Assembly: GCF_018531495.1 (NCBI RefSeq)
Contig: NZ_JAHDTI010000009.1
Location: 124,001 to 188,000 of the forward strand
Origin: Nonomuraea sediminis
GTDB lineage: Bacteria; Actinomycetota; Actinomycetes; Streptosporangiales; Streptosporangiaceae
Length of the DNA stretch: 64,000 bases
Direction: 5' to 3'
The notes under the pieces: model-generated
Database searches by the model: none
What the model saw: the letters and a program-made list of their open reading frames with translations, nothing else
Told to the model about the DNA's origin: nothing
Position numbers and translations under genes: made by a program
Part shown: positions 24,676 to 33,522 of the stretch, piece by piece
Layout: every line of letters starts with the position of its first letter
Numbering within the stretch: position 1 is the stretch's first letter

Positions 24676-25530
24676 CTACTTCAGTGCCCCGGCGCCGAGC
24701 CCGGACTGGATCTGCCGCTGGAAGATGATGTAGATGATCAGCACCGGGATGATCGCCAGGTTGAGCGCGGCGAACAGCGCGGGCCAGTCCGCCTGGTAGC
24801 CGGCGATGATCGAGATGTTGGCGATGCCCTGGGTGATGACCCATTTGTCCTTGGCGCCGGCGAGCAGCACCAGCGGCAGCAGGTACTGGTTCCACTGGCC
24901 GAGCACGTTGAAGATGGTGATGCTGATCAGGCCCGGTCTGGCCATCGGCAGCATGACCTGGAAGAACGTCCGGGTGTGCGAGGCCCCGTCGATCATCGCG
25001 GCCTCGGCCACCGCGTCCGGCAGCGTACGGAAGAAGGCGGCCATGAAGAACACGGTGAACGGCAGCGAGTAGGCGATGTAGACCAGGATCACCCCGGTGT
25101 AGGTGTCGAGCAGCCCGAGCTGCTTGACCACCCCGAACAGCGTGCTCAGCGCCAGGAACACCGGGAAGGCCATGCCCGCCACGAACAGGTAGTAGATGAA
25201 CCGGTTGCCGAAGAAGGTGTAGCGGGCCAGCACGTAGGCCGCCATCGAGCCGAAGAGCATGGTGCCGAACGTGCTGAGCGCCACGATGACGACCGTGTTG
25301 AACATGTAGCGCCCGATGTGCGCGGTGTCCCAGGCGCGCACCCAGTTGTCGAACCGCAGCGCGCCCGGGAACTGGAGCGGGTCTCCGAAGATCTCGGTGT
25401 TGTTCTTGAACGACGCCAGGAACGTCCACAGCAGCGGCAGCAGGATCAGCAGCGCCCAGACGAACAGCGCGACGTGCGAGAGCCTGCTGAGCACCCCCTG
25501 CCGGGGCCTGTCCTCACGGGTGAGTGCCAT
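24676..25530 (-). CDS. Carbohydrate ABC transporter permease (MalG type)
   Basis: The 284-residue protein has six membrane helices, ALLILLPLLWTFLASFKNN at the start and the EAA loop AEAAMIDGASHTRTFFQVMLP. With the MalF-type permease (1-bp spacing) and NgcE-like binding protein it forms a complete importer apart from the ATPase, which must be supplied in trans. The C-terminal FQRQIQSGLGAGALK is typical of the MalG class. Confidence 0.95.
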   Translation of the reverse strand: MALTREDRPRQGVLSRLSHVALFVWALLILLPLLWTFLASFKNNTEIFGDPLQFPGALRFDNWVRAWDTAHIGRYMFNTVVIVALSTFGTMLFGSMAAYVLARYTFFGNRFIYYLFVAGMAFPVFLALSTLFGVVKQLGLLDTYTGVILVYIAYSLPFTVFFMAAFFRTLPDAVAEAAMIDGASHTRTFFQVMLPMARPGLISITIFNVLGQWNQYLLPLVLLAGAKDKWVITQGIANISIIAGYQADWPALFAALNLAIIPVLIIYIIFQRQIQSGLGAGALK

Positions 25531-25531
25531 G

Positions 25532-26446
25532 TCAGATCTCGAGCTTCTCTCGCCGGGTCACGCGGAGAGAGATCACCGCGAACGTGATGGTCAGGAAGAA
25601 CAGGGCGACGCCCATGGCCGAGGCGTATCCGGCCTTGGAGTAGGTGAAGGCGTTCTTGTAGATCTCGACGGGCAGCACGGTGGTGGCGCCGTCGGGGCCG
25701 CCCTGGTCGACCGACAGCACCATGACCAGGGCGAAACAGTCGAAGGCGGCGATGCCCAGGTAGACCCAGCCGACCTGGATGGTGTCCCACAGCAACGGCA
25801 GCGTGATGGAGAAGAACAGGCGCCCGCGCCCCGCCCCGTCGAGCGCCGCGGCCTCGAAGTAGTCCTTGGGGATGGCCGCCATGCCCGCGGAGAACAGCAC
25901 CACGTAGAAGCCGACCGCCTGCCAGACCATCACCGCGATGAGCGAGGGCAGCGCCAGGCTCGGCTCGGTGAGCCAGCCCACCGGCTGCAGGCCCAGCCTG
26001 ATCAGCACGCCGTTGATGACGCCGTACTCGTCGGGCCGGTACACGGCCTGGAACAGCACGCCGATCACCACGACGGCCAGGACCTGGGGGAAGAAGAAGA
26101 TCACCTTGTAGACCGTCGACCCCCAGATCCCGCGCATGCCCGCGCCGCGCGCTCCCCCACCCAGGTTGAGCAGGAACGCGAAGACCAGCGCGATCGCGAT
26201 CGTCACCAGCGGCAGCGCTACCAGGACGATCGCGTGAGTCCGCAGGGCCTGCCAGAAGACGTCGTCCCGGAACAGGCGGGCGAAGTTCGCGAAGCCCACG
26301 TAGTTGAACCGGGGTGAGACGCCCTTCCAGTCGGTCAGCGAGATCTGGAACGCCTGGACGTACGGGCTGATCACGAAGACCACGTAGAGCACCACCGGGA
26401 CCACGAGGAAGCCCGCGATGAACCCGTACTTGCGCAACCGCACCAT
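25532..26446 (-). CDS. Carbohydrate ABC transporter permease (MalF type)
   Basis: The 304-residue protein has six membrane helices, a short cytoplasmic start (MVRLRKYGFIAGFLVVPVVLYVVFV) and the EAA loop FEAAALDGAGRGRLFFSITLP. It lies 3 bp downstream of the binding-protein stop and 1 bp upstream of the next permease. NgcF-type permeases have similar organisation. The substrate is presumably N-acetylglucosamine, chitobiose or another oligosaccharide. Confidence 0.95.
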   Translation of the reverse strand: MVRLRKYGFIAGFLVVPVVLYVVFVISPYVQAFQISLTDWKGVSPRFNYVGFANFARLFRDDVFWQALRTHAIVLVALPLVTIAIALVFAFLLNLGGGARGAGMRGIWGSTVYKVIFFFPQVLAVVVIGVLFQAVYRPDEYGVINGVLIRLGLQPVGWLTEPSLALPSLIAVMVWQAVGFYVVLFSAGMAAIPKDYFEAAALDGAGRGRLFFSITLPLLWDTIQVGWVYLGIAAFDCFALVMVLSVDQGGPDGATTVLPVEIYKNAFTYSKAGYASAMGVALFFLTITFAVISLRVTRREKLEI

Positions 26447-26449
26447 CGG

Positions 26450-27895
26450 CTAGGCGCTCCGCGTCTGCTTGGTGATCGAGGAGTCGGCCTTGATGTCGTC
26501 GGCCTTCTTCTGGACCGTGCTGAAGAACTCGTCCGGGGTGATCCGCCCGGACATCACGGCGTTGGTCTGCTTGGTGGCGAAGTCGAACAGCTCCTTGTAC
26601 CAGCCCTCGAAGCGGGCGTCGGTGATGATGTTCTGCCCGGCGGCGTCCTGCGCCCTGTAGGCGCTCATCAGGCCGGGCGGCAGGTCGACGCCCTCGGCGG
26701 CGCCGTTGACCACGGTCAGGCTCTTGGTCTTCTCGGTGAAGCCCTTGGCGCCCTGCTTGGAGAGCATGATCCGCAGGTACTCCAGGCCGCCCTGCGGGTT
26801 CTTGCCCTTGGCCGCCACGACGAAGTTCTCGCCCACGCCGACGTGGATGGCACCGTACGGCATCTTGTCGCCGGCCGTGACGCTGGGTACGGGCGCGATG
26901 GCGTACTCGAAGCCGGCCGGCTTGTCCTTGGCCATCTCGTTCTCGATCCACGAGCCCGTGGGGTAGAAGAGCAGCTTGTGCTGCAGATGCTTGATCTGCG
27001 TCTGGGTGTGGTCGAGCCCGAAGTAGGCCTTGTCGCCGTAGTTCTTCTGGATGTCCACCCAGGCGTTCACCGACTGCTTGACGGCGTCGGCGTTCCAGGC
27101 GTTGTCGACGAGGTTGTCGATGTCGATCAGGACCTGGTTCCCGCCGATCTGCGCGGCCGTGTAGAGCATGTTCCAGAGCTGGTAGTACGGCCCCTTCTGC
27201 CCGGGGTAGGCGAACAGGAGGATGCCCTCCTTCTTGGCGGTGTCGCCGAGCGCCTTGAACTCCTCCCAGGTCTTGGGCACCTGCCAGCCCTTCTGCTCGA
27301 AGAACTTGGCGTCGTACCAGAGCGCGCGGTGCTCGACGGTGTAGTTGAGCACCAGGTCCTTGCCTTCGAGCTTGGCGTTCTCCAGGACGCCGGGGGTGAC
27401 GGTGTCCCTGACCTTCTTGCTCGGGTCGTCGATCGAGGGGGCGTCGAACAGCGGCGACAGGTCGGCCAGCGAGCCGTCCTGGGCCAGCGGGGCCAGGTCG
27501 AGCGCCTCGGGCCCTGAGTTGTTGATGACGTCGGGCACGTCGCCGCTGACGAAGCGGGGGCGGAGCTGGGTGCCGATCTGCTGGGTGGCGTTGTGCTTGA
27601 TCGAGACGCCGGGGAACTCCTGCTTGTAGAGCGCCTCGTGCACGTCGGTGGCGTACGCCTCGCCGAAGCCGCCGCTGAAGATGACCACCTCGAGAGGCTT
27701 CTTCGCGTCGACGCCGAAGGGGTTCTTGGGGTCGCTCGACGCGGCTGCCGAGGTCGCGGGCGCCGCGGACGGCTCGCTGCCCGAGCCGCCGGTGGCGCAG
27801 GCGCTCAGCAGGCTCCCGCCGGGGCCCACGATCAGCGCGGCCAGTCCGGCGCGCCGCAGGAGCTGGCGCCGAGTGATCTCTCCCGGGTGGGTCAT
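26450..27895 (-). CDS. Sugar ABC substrate-binding lipoprotein (NgcE-like)
   Basis: The 481-residue protein begins with a twin-arginine lipoprotein signal: ITRRQLLRRAGLAALIVG, then the lipobox SLLSAC at about residues 30-35. The mature protein matches long family 1 binding proteins of the NgcE class (N-acetylglucosamine/diacetylchitobiose): VIFSGGFGEAYATDVHEALY, YTVEHRALWYDAKFFEQKGW, FYPTGSWIENEM. Subfamily assignment is moderate. ATG at 27895 has AGGAG 6 nt upstream, and a 19-bp palindromic operator lies 21 bp upstream. Confidence 0.93.
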   Translation of the reverse strand: MTHPGEITRRQLLRRAGLAALIVGPGGSLLSACATGGSGSEPSAAPATSAAASSDPKNPFGVDAKKPLEVVIFSGGFGEAYATDVHEALYKQEFPGVSIKHNATQQIGTQLRPRFVSGDVPDVINNSGPEALDLAPLAQDGSLADLSPLFDAPSIDDPSKKVRDTVTPGVLENAKLEGKDLVLNYTVEHRALWYDAKFFEQKGWQVPKTWEEFKALGDTAKKEGILLFAYPGQKGPYYQLWNMLYTAAQIGGNQVLIDIDNLVDNAWNADAVKQSVNAWVDIQKNYGDKAYFGLDHTQTQIKHLQHKLLFYPTGSWIENEMAKDKPAGFEYAIAPVPSVTAGDKMPYGAIHVGVGENFVVAAKGKNPQGGLEYLRIMLSKQGAKGFTEKTKSLTVVNGAAEGVDLPPGLMSAYRAQDAAGQNIITDARFEGWYKELFDFATKQTNAVMSGRITPDEFFSTVQKKADDIKADSSITKQTRSA

Positions 27896-27916
27896 GGGGG
27901 CTCCTGAAGAGAGAGA

Positions 27917-27935
27917 ATTAGGAAAGTTTCCTAAT
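27917..27935 (-). promoter_or_regulatory. 19-bp palindromic operator (ROK-type)
   Basis: ATTAGGAAAGTTTCCTAAT is a perfect palindrome around its central base, 21 bp upstream of the NgcE-like start codon. Sites of this kind (TTAGGAAA-n-TTTCCTAA) precede sugar transporters in actinomycetes and are typical of ROK-family repressors. No ROK gene is in the window. Confidence 0.7.
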
Positions 27936-28059
27936 CGTTTTGCCCGAACGTACGAACGCCCAGCGTGACCCGTCAAGGGGCCGCAATCGACCCGTGACCT
28001 TGCGACGCAACTCCGTGACCCTCTTGCCCAGAATCCCGTTCTAGAAAGAGACTGGACAA

Positions 28060-29298
28060 ATGATTGAGGAGTACGCGGATCGGATCTGGCGGGGCGAATC
28101 TGACGACAGCATCGTCGACCAGGGCATGGAGGGCAAGGGCGTCCAGCCGATCGCGGACGGCCTGGGCTGGTGGTCCGGGTTCGGCAACGTCGTCGCCTTC
28201 GAGGGCGACGGGGAGCTGGCGCTGTTCGACACGAGCAGCCCCTTCTCGGCCGGGCAGCTCTTCCAGGACGTACGCGCCTGGTCGACGGCACCGCTGACCA
28301 CGGCGTTCTACTCGCACGGGCACATCGATCACGTCTTCGGCACCGGGCCGTTCGAGGAGTCGCGCCGGGCCACGGTGTACGCCCATGAAGCGGTGGCCGC
28401 CCGCTTCGACCGCGACTTCGGGAAACGGCCTCGCACATATGTGCGAGGCTGGTACGGTTGCGTCGTCCGGCGGCGAGAACCAAGCTGCCGGACCTACCGC
28501 CGGGCTGGCGGGATGTGAAGCCTGTGGAGACCACGTAAGACCTCGGCTTGGGTTCGTCCCGGGGGCTGTCGCCTGTGAAGCAGGAAGGTCCGACCTGCGA
28601 GGGTTGGAGTCCCCTGGCTCAGCCGTGGGGAGGAGGTCAACTGGGTCACGCCGAACTGCGGCAACCCGCAGAAGGTGCAGCGCTATCCGCGGGAGTGGCT
28701 GCACGCGCTGCACCGGATGGCGGCGCTGGACGCCGAGATCATGCTGCCCAGCCACGGCGCGCCGATCCTCGGGCGCGACCGGATCAGGCAGGCGCTGCTG
28801 GAGACGGCCGCATGGCTGGAGTCGCTGATCACGCAGACGCTCGACCTGCTCAACGCCGGTGCCCGGCTCGACGAGATCGTCCACACGGTCACGCCGCCCG
28901 CGCACCTGGCGGACCGGCCCTACCTGCGGGCGCGCTACGACGAGCCCGAGTTCGTGGTCCGCAACCTGTGGCGCCTGTACGGCGGCTGGTACGACGGCAA
29001 CCCGGCCAACCTCAAGCCCGCGCCCGACGCGGTGCTCGCCACGGCGGTGGCCGACCTCGCCGGCGGCGCCACCAGGCTCGCCGATGCCGCGCTGGACGCG
29101 CTGTCGCGCGGCGACGAGCGCCTGGCCGGCCACCTGGCCGAGATGGCCGCCCTCGCCGCCCCCGCCGACCCCGGCGTCCAACGCGTCAGAGCCCAGGTCT
29201 TCGCCACCCGCGCCGCCAACGAACAGTCCCTGATGGCAAAGGGCGTCTTCACCTGGGCAGCTTCTGAATCATCCACCCGGGCGTCTGATCTTTCATGA
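28060..29298 (+). pseudogene. Alkylsulfatase-type metallo-beta-lactamase gene, disrupted
   Basis: The 5' part (28060 to about 28425) encodes an SdsA-like MBL start with the zinc motif YSHGHIDHVFGTG and YAHEAVAARFDR. The 3' part (about 28642-29298) resumes at NWVTPNCGNPQKVQRYPREW and carries the alkylsulfatase dimerisation domain (VRNLWRLYGGWYDGNPANLKPAPD). Between them about 90 residues expected in the family, including the GETDDHTW and CGD metal-ligand segments, are missing. They are replaced by a 213-bp mobile-element remnant with a stop codon at 28516. The enzyme cannot be functional as read. Confidence 0.88.
28428..28640 (+). mobile_element. IS200/IS605 (TnpB-type) remnant or miniature element
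   Basis: The left side is a 22-bp perfect palindrome (28428-28449, core CGCACATATGTGCG), like the subterminal hairpins of IS200/IS605 ends. Next comes a hairpin TCCGGC (28466-28471) with GCCGGA (28487-28492). The right part translates in two frames as the degenerate C-terminus of actinobacterial TnpB: EACGDHVRPRLG, then PVKQEGPTCEGWSP and GGGQ. The end GGGGAGGAGGTCAA matches the usual right end, where TnpB guide-RNA scaffolds stop. No transposase or complete tnpB is present. Confidence 0.75.
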
Positions 29299-29336
29299 GC
29301 CTGTACGGCATGTGATCTTTCATGAGCCCATACGGC
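29286..29336. repeat. Two-copy 27-bp tandem repeat
   Basis: TGATCTTTCATGAGCCTGTACGGC (29286-29309) is repeated at 29313-29336 with two mismatches (CA for TG). It lies at the 3' end of the broken sulfatase gene. No function is suggested. Confidence 0.7.
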
Positions 29337-29612
29337 GAGCCACGGCCACCGACCGCCCGCCGTACTTCGGCTGAGGACCCGCGACCGGCGCTACTGGCGA
29401 GTCGATGCCAATGCCCCACCGCAACGCGGCCCAGAACCGCAGCCGCACCGAACCGGCCCGAAGCCGGACGGCCGCACCACGCTCCCCTTGCCGCCGTACA
29501 GGGCACCCCGGACAGGGCGCTTGACGACCGCCGCACCCCTCCTCGCCGACCCCGGCGCGGGACACCCCCGCGCCGGTACGGCGAGGCGGCGTCGCCTGCC
29601 GTACCGGGAGCG
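29337..29612. other. Intergenic region between convergent genes
   Basis: This 276-bp stretch lies between the sulfatase pseudogene and the class III aminotransferase stop. It is GC-rich, with no gene-like reading frame, strong hairpin or known motif recognised. Confidence 0.5.
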
Positions 29613-30827
29613 TCAGCCGAAGTTGGACCTGGTTTCGGCGAAGGCGGCGTCGGTGCCCTGCAGGGCCTTGGCGACGTCCTCCTCCGTGTGGGCCGCGGAC
29701 ATGAACCAGTTGTGCCACGGGTGGATGTAGACGCCGTGCCGCAGGCAGGCGTCGCTCCAGTACAGCGCCTTGGACAGGTCGGCGTCGCCGTCGAAGCTGA
29801 GCCACGGGATCGTGACCGGCCCGGTCTGGTTGACGACGAAGCCGTGCGCCTTGGCCTGCGCGTAGAGTCCTTCGCGCAGCTGCGTCCCGGCACGCTCCAT
29901 GGCCGCGATGCCGTCCGTGTCGCGCAGCGTCTCGATCGTGGCCTTGGCCGCCGCCATCGCCACGGCCGAGAACCAGAACGACCCCGTCGTGTACAGCGTC
30001 TGCGCCGCAGCGCGCAGCGCGTCGGTGCCCGTCACGGCGGCGATCGGGTAGCCGTTCGCCATCGCCTTGGACCACGCCGTGAGGTCGGGCCGCACGCCGT
30101 ACGGCTCCCATGACCCGCGCAGGTCGATGCGGAACCCCGCGCGTACGTCGTCGATCACCAGGGCCGCGCCCAGCCGGTCGGCCAGCGCACGGGCGCCGCG
30201 CGCGAACTCGGGCTCGACCAGCTCCTGGTCCTCGAAGGAATCGTGCTTGAACGGCGTCACGATGATCGCCGCCACGTCCCCTTCGACCGTCGCCGCCGCG
30301 GCCTCCAGCGAGGCCAGGTCGTTGTACTGGAACTCCACGAGATCGGCGCGTTCGTTGGGGGTGGTCCCGGCCGGTGAGGGCGTGCACCACGGGTCGGCGC
30401 CGTGGTAGGCGCCGTGCGCCATCAGCACCTTGGCCCGCCCGGTCGCGGCCCTGGCCACCATCAGCGCCTGGGTGGTGGCGTCGGTGCCGTTCTTGGAGAA
30501 CATCGCCCAGTCGGCGCTCGGGATCAGGTCGACCAGCAGCTCGGCCAGCTCCACCATGATCGGCCCGGGCCCGTTGAGCGTGTCGCCCTTGGCCAGCTGG
30601 CGGGCCGCCGCCTCCTCCACGCGCGGATGCCGGTGACCCAGCACGACGGGTCCCCAGCTGCACATGAAGTCGATGTACTCGCGCCCGTCGACGTCCCACT
30701 GCCTGCAGCCCTCGCCCCGCTCGAAGAACTGCGGGTACCCGGGCGCGAAGATCGCCGCGTTCAGGTGCCCGTACATGCCGCCCGGCACGACCTTGAGCGC
30801 CCGCTGACGAAGTTCGGCATCTGTCAT
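29613..30827 (-). CDS. Class III aminotransferase (GSA aminomutase-like)
   Basis: The 404-residue PLP enzyme matches class III aminotransferases close to glutamate-1-semialdehyde aminomutase: VVPGGMYGHLN, DGREYIDFMCSWGPVVLGHRHP, MFSKNGTDATTQA, VIDDVRAGFRIDLRGSWEPYGV and the PLP-lysine motif LTAWSKAMANGYPI. The start at ATG 30827 has GGGAGA about 7 nt upstream. It does not sit with heme genes, so it is likely an omega-aminotransferase of secondary metabolism or catabolism. The 110-bp gap to the PfkB kinase stop allows co-transcription with it. Confidence 0.9.
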   Translation of the reverse strand: MTDAELRQRALKVVPGGMYGHLNAAIFAPGYPQFFERGEGCRQWDVDGREYIDFMCSWGPVVLGHRHPRVEEAAARQLAKGDTLNGPGPIMVELAELLVDLIPSADWAMFSKNGTDATTQALMVARAATGRAKVLMAHGAYHGADPWCTPSPAGTTPNERADLVEFQYNDLASLEAAAATVEGDVAAIIVTPFKHDSFEDQELVEPEFARGARALADRLGAALVIDDVRAGFRIDLRGSWEPYGVRPDLTAWSKAMANGYPIAAVTGTDALRAAAQTLYTTGSFWFSAVAMAAAKATIETLRDTDGIAAMERAGTQLREGLYAQAKAHGFVVNQTGPVTIPWLSFDGDADLSKALYWSDACLRHGVYIHPWHNWFMSAAHTEEDVAKALQGTDAAFAETRSNFG

Positions 30828-30937
30828 CTGAAAGTCTCCCTCACAAGTCTGTACGGCAAGCCCTGTCATCCGTCAGCCGTTACCCGTCACCACGGCAATC
30901 GCCTCCCGGCACACGCGGAGCGGGTGTCGCGGCGTTG

Positions 30938-31867
<930 letters not shown>

Positions 31868-31909
31868 GGCGGTTAGTAGACAGACGTCCGAATAAAAAGT
31901 CAATATGCT
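31868..31909. promoter_or_regulatory. Overlapping divergent promoters of pfkB-type kinase and tetR
   Basis: Minus strand: TTGACT (31898-31903), 17-bp spacer, TCTACT (31875-31880), then 7 nt to the kinase ATG. Plus strand: TATGCT (31904-31909) is a likely -10 for tetR, directly abutting the kinase -35. Repression by the TetR protein could cover both. Confidence 0.65.
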
Positions 31910-31931
31910 GGTGCCAGGGAGGTGTCACCGA

Positions 31932-32519
31932 ATGCCCAAGATCGTTGACCATGACGAGCGCCGCCGCGAGGTCCTGTCGGCGGCGCGCCGGGTGATCGTC
32001 CGCGACGGCCTCGACGCCGCCACCACGCGCGCGATCGCCAAGGAGGCCGGATACTCCAACGGCGTGCTCGCCCACTACTTCGCCGACAAGGACGAGATCC
32101 TGCTGTCAGCGCTGCGCCAGTCGCACCAGCGCATCCGCGAGCGCCTCACGCGCAAGGTCGAGGGGGTCACCGGCCTGGCCGCGCTGCGCGAACTGCTCCT
32201 GGACAACCTCCCGCTCGACGCGGAACGCACCCAGGAGACCCGCCTGGAGGTCAGCTTCTGGAGCCGCAGCCTGGCCTCGGAGCACCTGGCCGAGGTCCAG
32301 CGCGCCGAGGCGGCCGAGCTCCGCGACGCCGTACGCCACCTGCTCGGCGAGGCCCGCGCGGCCGGCGAGCTGGCCGCCGAGGAGAACCTCGACGACCTCG
32401 CCGAATACCTGCTCGCCCTGGTCGACGGCCTCAGCCTGCACCTGCTCCTCTACCCCGGCCGCCTGACCCGGGTGGACCTCGAACGCCACCTCCTCACCGC
32501 CCTCGACCGCCTCCGCTGA
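31932..32519 (+). CDS. TetR-family regulator (BetI-like)
   Basis: The 195-residue protein has an N-terminal TetR helix-turn-helix: RREVLSAARRVIVRDGLDAATTRAIAKEAGYSNGVLAHYFADKDEILLSAL. The C-terminal ligand domain is of the BetI type (EVSFWSRSLASEHLAE, ALVDGLSLHLLLYPG). ATG at 31932 follows GGGAGG at 31917-31922. It is divergent from the PfkB kinase and probably represses it. The last codons (DRLR stop) are the template of a decaying tandem repeat that follows. Confidence 0.93.
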   Translation: MPKIVDHDERRREVLSAARRVIVRDGLDAATTRAIAKEAGYSNGVLAHYFADKDEILLSALRQSHQRIRERLTRKVEGVTGLAALRELLLDNLPLDAERTQETRLEVSFWSRSLASEHLAEVQRAEAAELRDAVRHLLGEARAAGELAAEENLDDLAEYLLALVDGLSLHLLLYPGRLTRVDLERHLLTALDRLR

Positions 32520-32680
32520 CGTTGTCACGCACGAACGCCACTGCGCTGACGTGCCGCCCCTCGACCGGCTGCGTTGACGTGCCATCCCTCGACCGGCCGC
32601 GTTGACTTGTCACCCTCGAACGCCGCCCTCTCCCCGCTCTCGACCGGCGGCGCCGACTGTGGGTTGACCTTGTCACCGGC
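32501..32680. repeat. Degenerate tandem copies of the tetR 3' end
   Basis: Units of 27-29 bp start at 32501, 32530, 32559 and 32587, with partial copies near 32614 and 32639. The pattern is CCTCGACCGGCTGCGTTGAC followed by GTGCCATC or a variant. The first unit is the end of the tetR coding sequence, so the array appears to come from repeated slippage of that end. No function is evident. Confidence 0.7.
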
Positions 32681-32701
32681 GTCAACGTTTAACATCCCGC
32701 A

Positions 32702-33100
32702 ATGACCATCACCGCCGAGGACCGTGCCGCGCTGCTCGACCACGATCGCCGCTTCTTCGACGCCCTCGTGGGTGGCGACGTCCAAGCCCTGGAGCGCCTG
32801 CTCGCCGACGACTTCGTCCTGGTGGGCATCGAGGACGGCGCCATCGCCCGCCGGGACGCGCTGCTCGGCCTCATCTCGGGCGGCTCGCTCCGCTTCCCGG
32901 CGATCGAGTCCTTCCCCGAGGAGGCCATCGTCCGGCGCATCGGGGACACGGGCATCGTGGTCGGGCGCACCACCATGAACTTCACCGGCCCCGACGGCGC
33001 CCCCTTCACCGCGGCCAGCCGCTACACCCACGTCTTCGCCCTCACCCCGGACGGCACATGGCGCCTCCACTCCGCCCAGGGCACCACAATCCGCCCGTAA
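32702..33100 (+). CDS. NTF2-like protein (DUF4440)
   Basis: The 132-residue protein has the DUF4440/NTF2-like layout: LLDHDRRFFDALVGGDVQALERLLADDFVLVG, then strands to YTHVFALTPDGTWRLHSAQGT. The ATG is probably leaderless: TAACAT at 32690-32695 lies 6 nt before it and no ribosome site is visible. The function is unknown; relatives serve as small-molecule isomerases or binding proteins. Confidence 0.88.
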   Translation: MTITAEDRAALLDHDRRFFDALVGGDVQALERLLADDFVLVGIEDGAIARRDALLGLISGGSLRFPAIESFPEEAIVRRIGDTGIVVGRTTMNFTGPDGAPFTAASRYTHVFALTPDGTWRLHSAQGTTIRP

Positions 33101-33522
33101 TCCTTCTCCAACGCCCAGGCAACCATCGCGAACGTACGGCAAGCCACCCCACCGCCACCCGCCGCACAGGGCCGGCCACCTCCAGGAAGACGCCCACTGA
33201 CCCGCCCCCGGTCGGCCACCGCAACGACGCCCGAAACCCCGCCACCCCGGTCCAGGCCACCCACGGACTTCCCACCCGAAACTCCCGCGCCCGAACCACA
33301 CCCGCTCACGAGAGCCCGTACGAAACCCCTACGGCCTCCCGTGGCGCCCTGGACCGGCTGCGTGCGGGGGTGGCGGCACCCCCGACCTCCAGCCGGAGCC
33401 CGCCACCCCGGTCCTGTTCGCCCGGAATCCCCAGCCTGAAACTCCCGCGATCGGGTCTGGTCGTGCCCGGGTCTCTGTCGAGATAACCCGGGGTTCGTTG
33501 GGGCTTGCCGTACTCGGGGCTG
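33101..33522. other. Intergenic region of about 420 bp
   Basis: This C-rich stretch lies between the convergent DUF4440 and saccharopine dehydrogenase-like genes. Reading frames here lack any recognisable protein. No convincing terminator or repeat was found beyond short CCCGCCACCCC-type runs. Confidence 0.5.

Noticed and set aside
28385..28828. Open frame across the IS remnant into the sulfatase 3' half
   Set aside because: It joins a TnpB tail to an out-of-frame part of the sulfatase; no intact protein is expected.
32501..32680. Possible CRISPR-like array
   Set aside because: Units are contiguous, degenerate and derived from the tetR end; there are no spacers and no cas genes.
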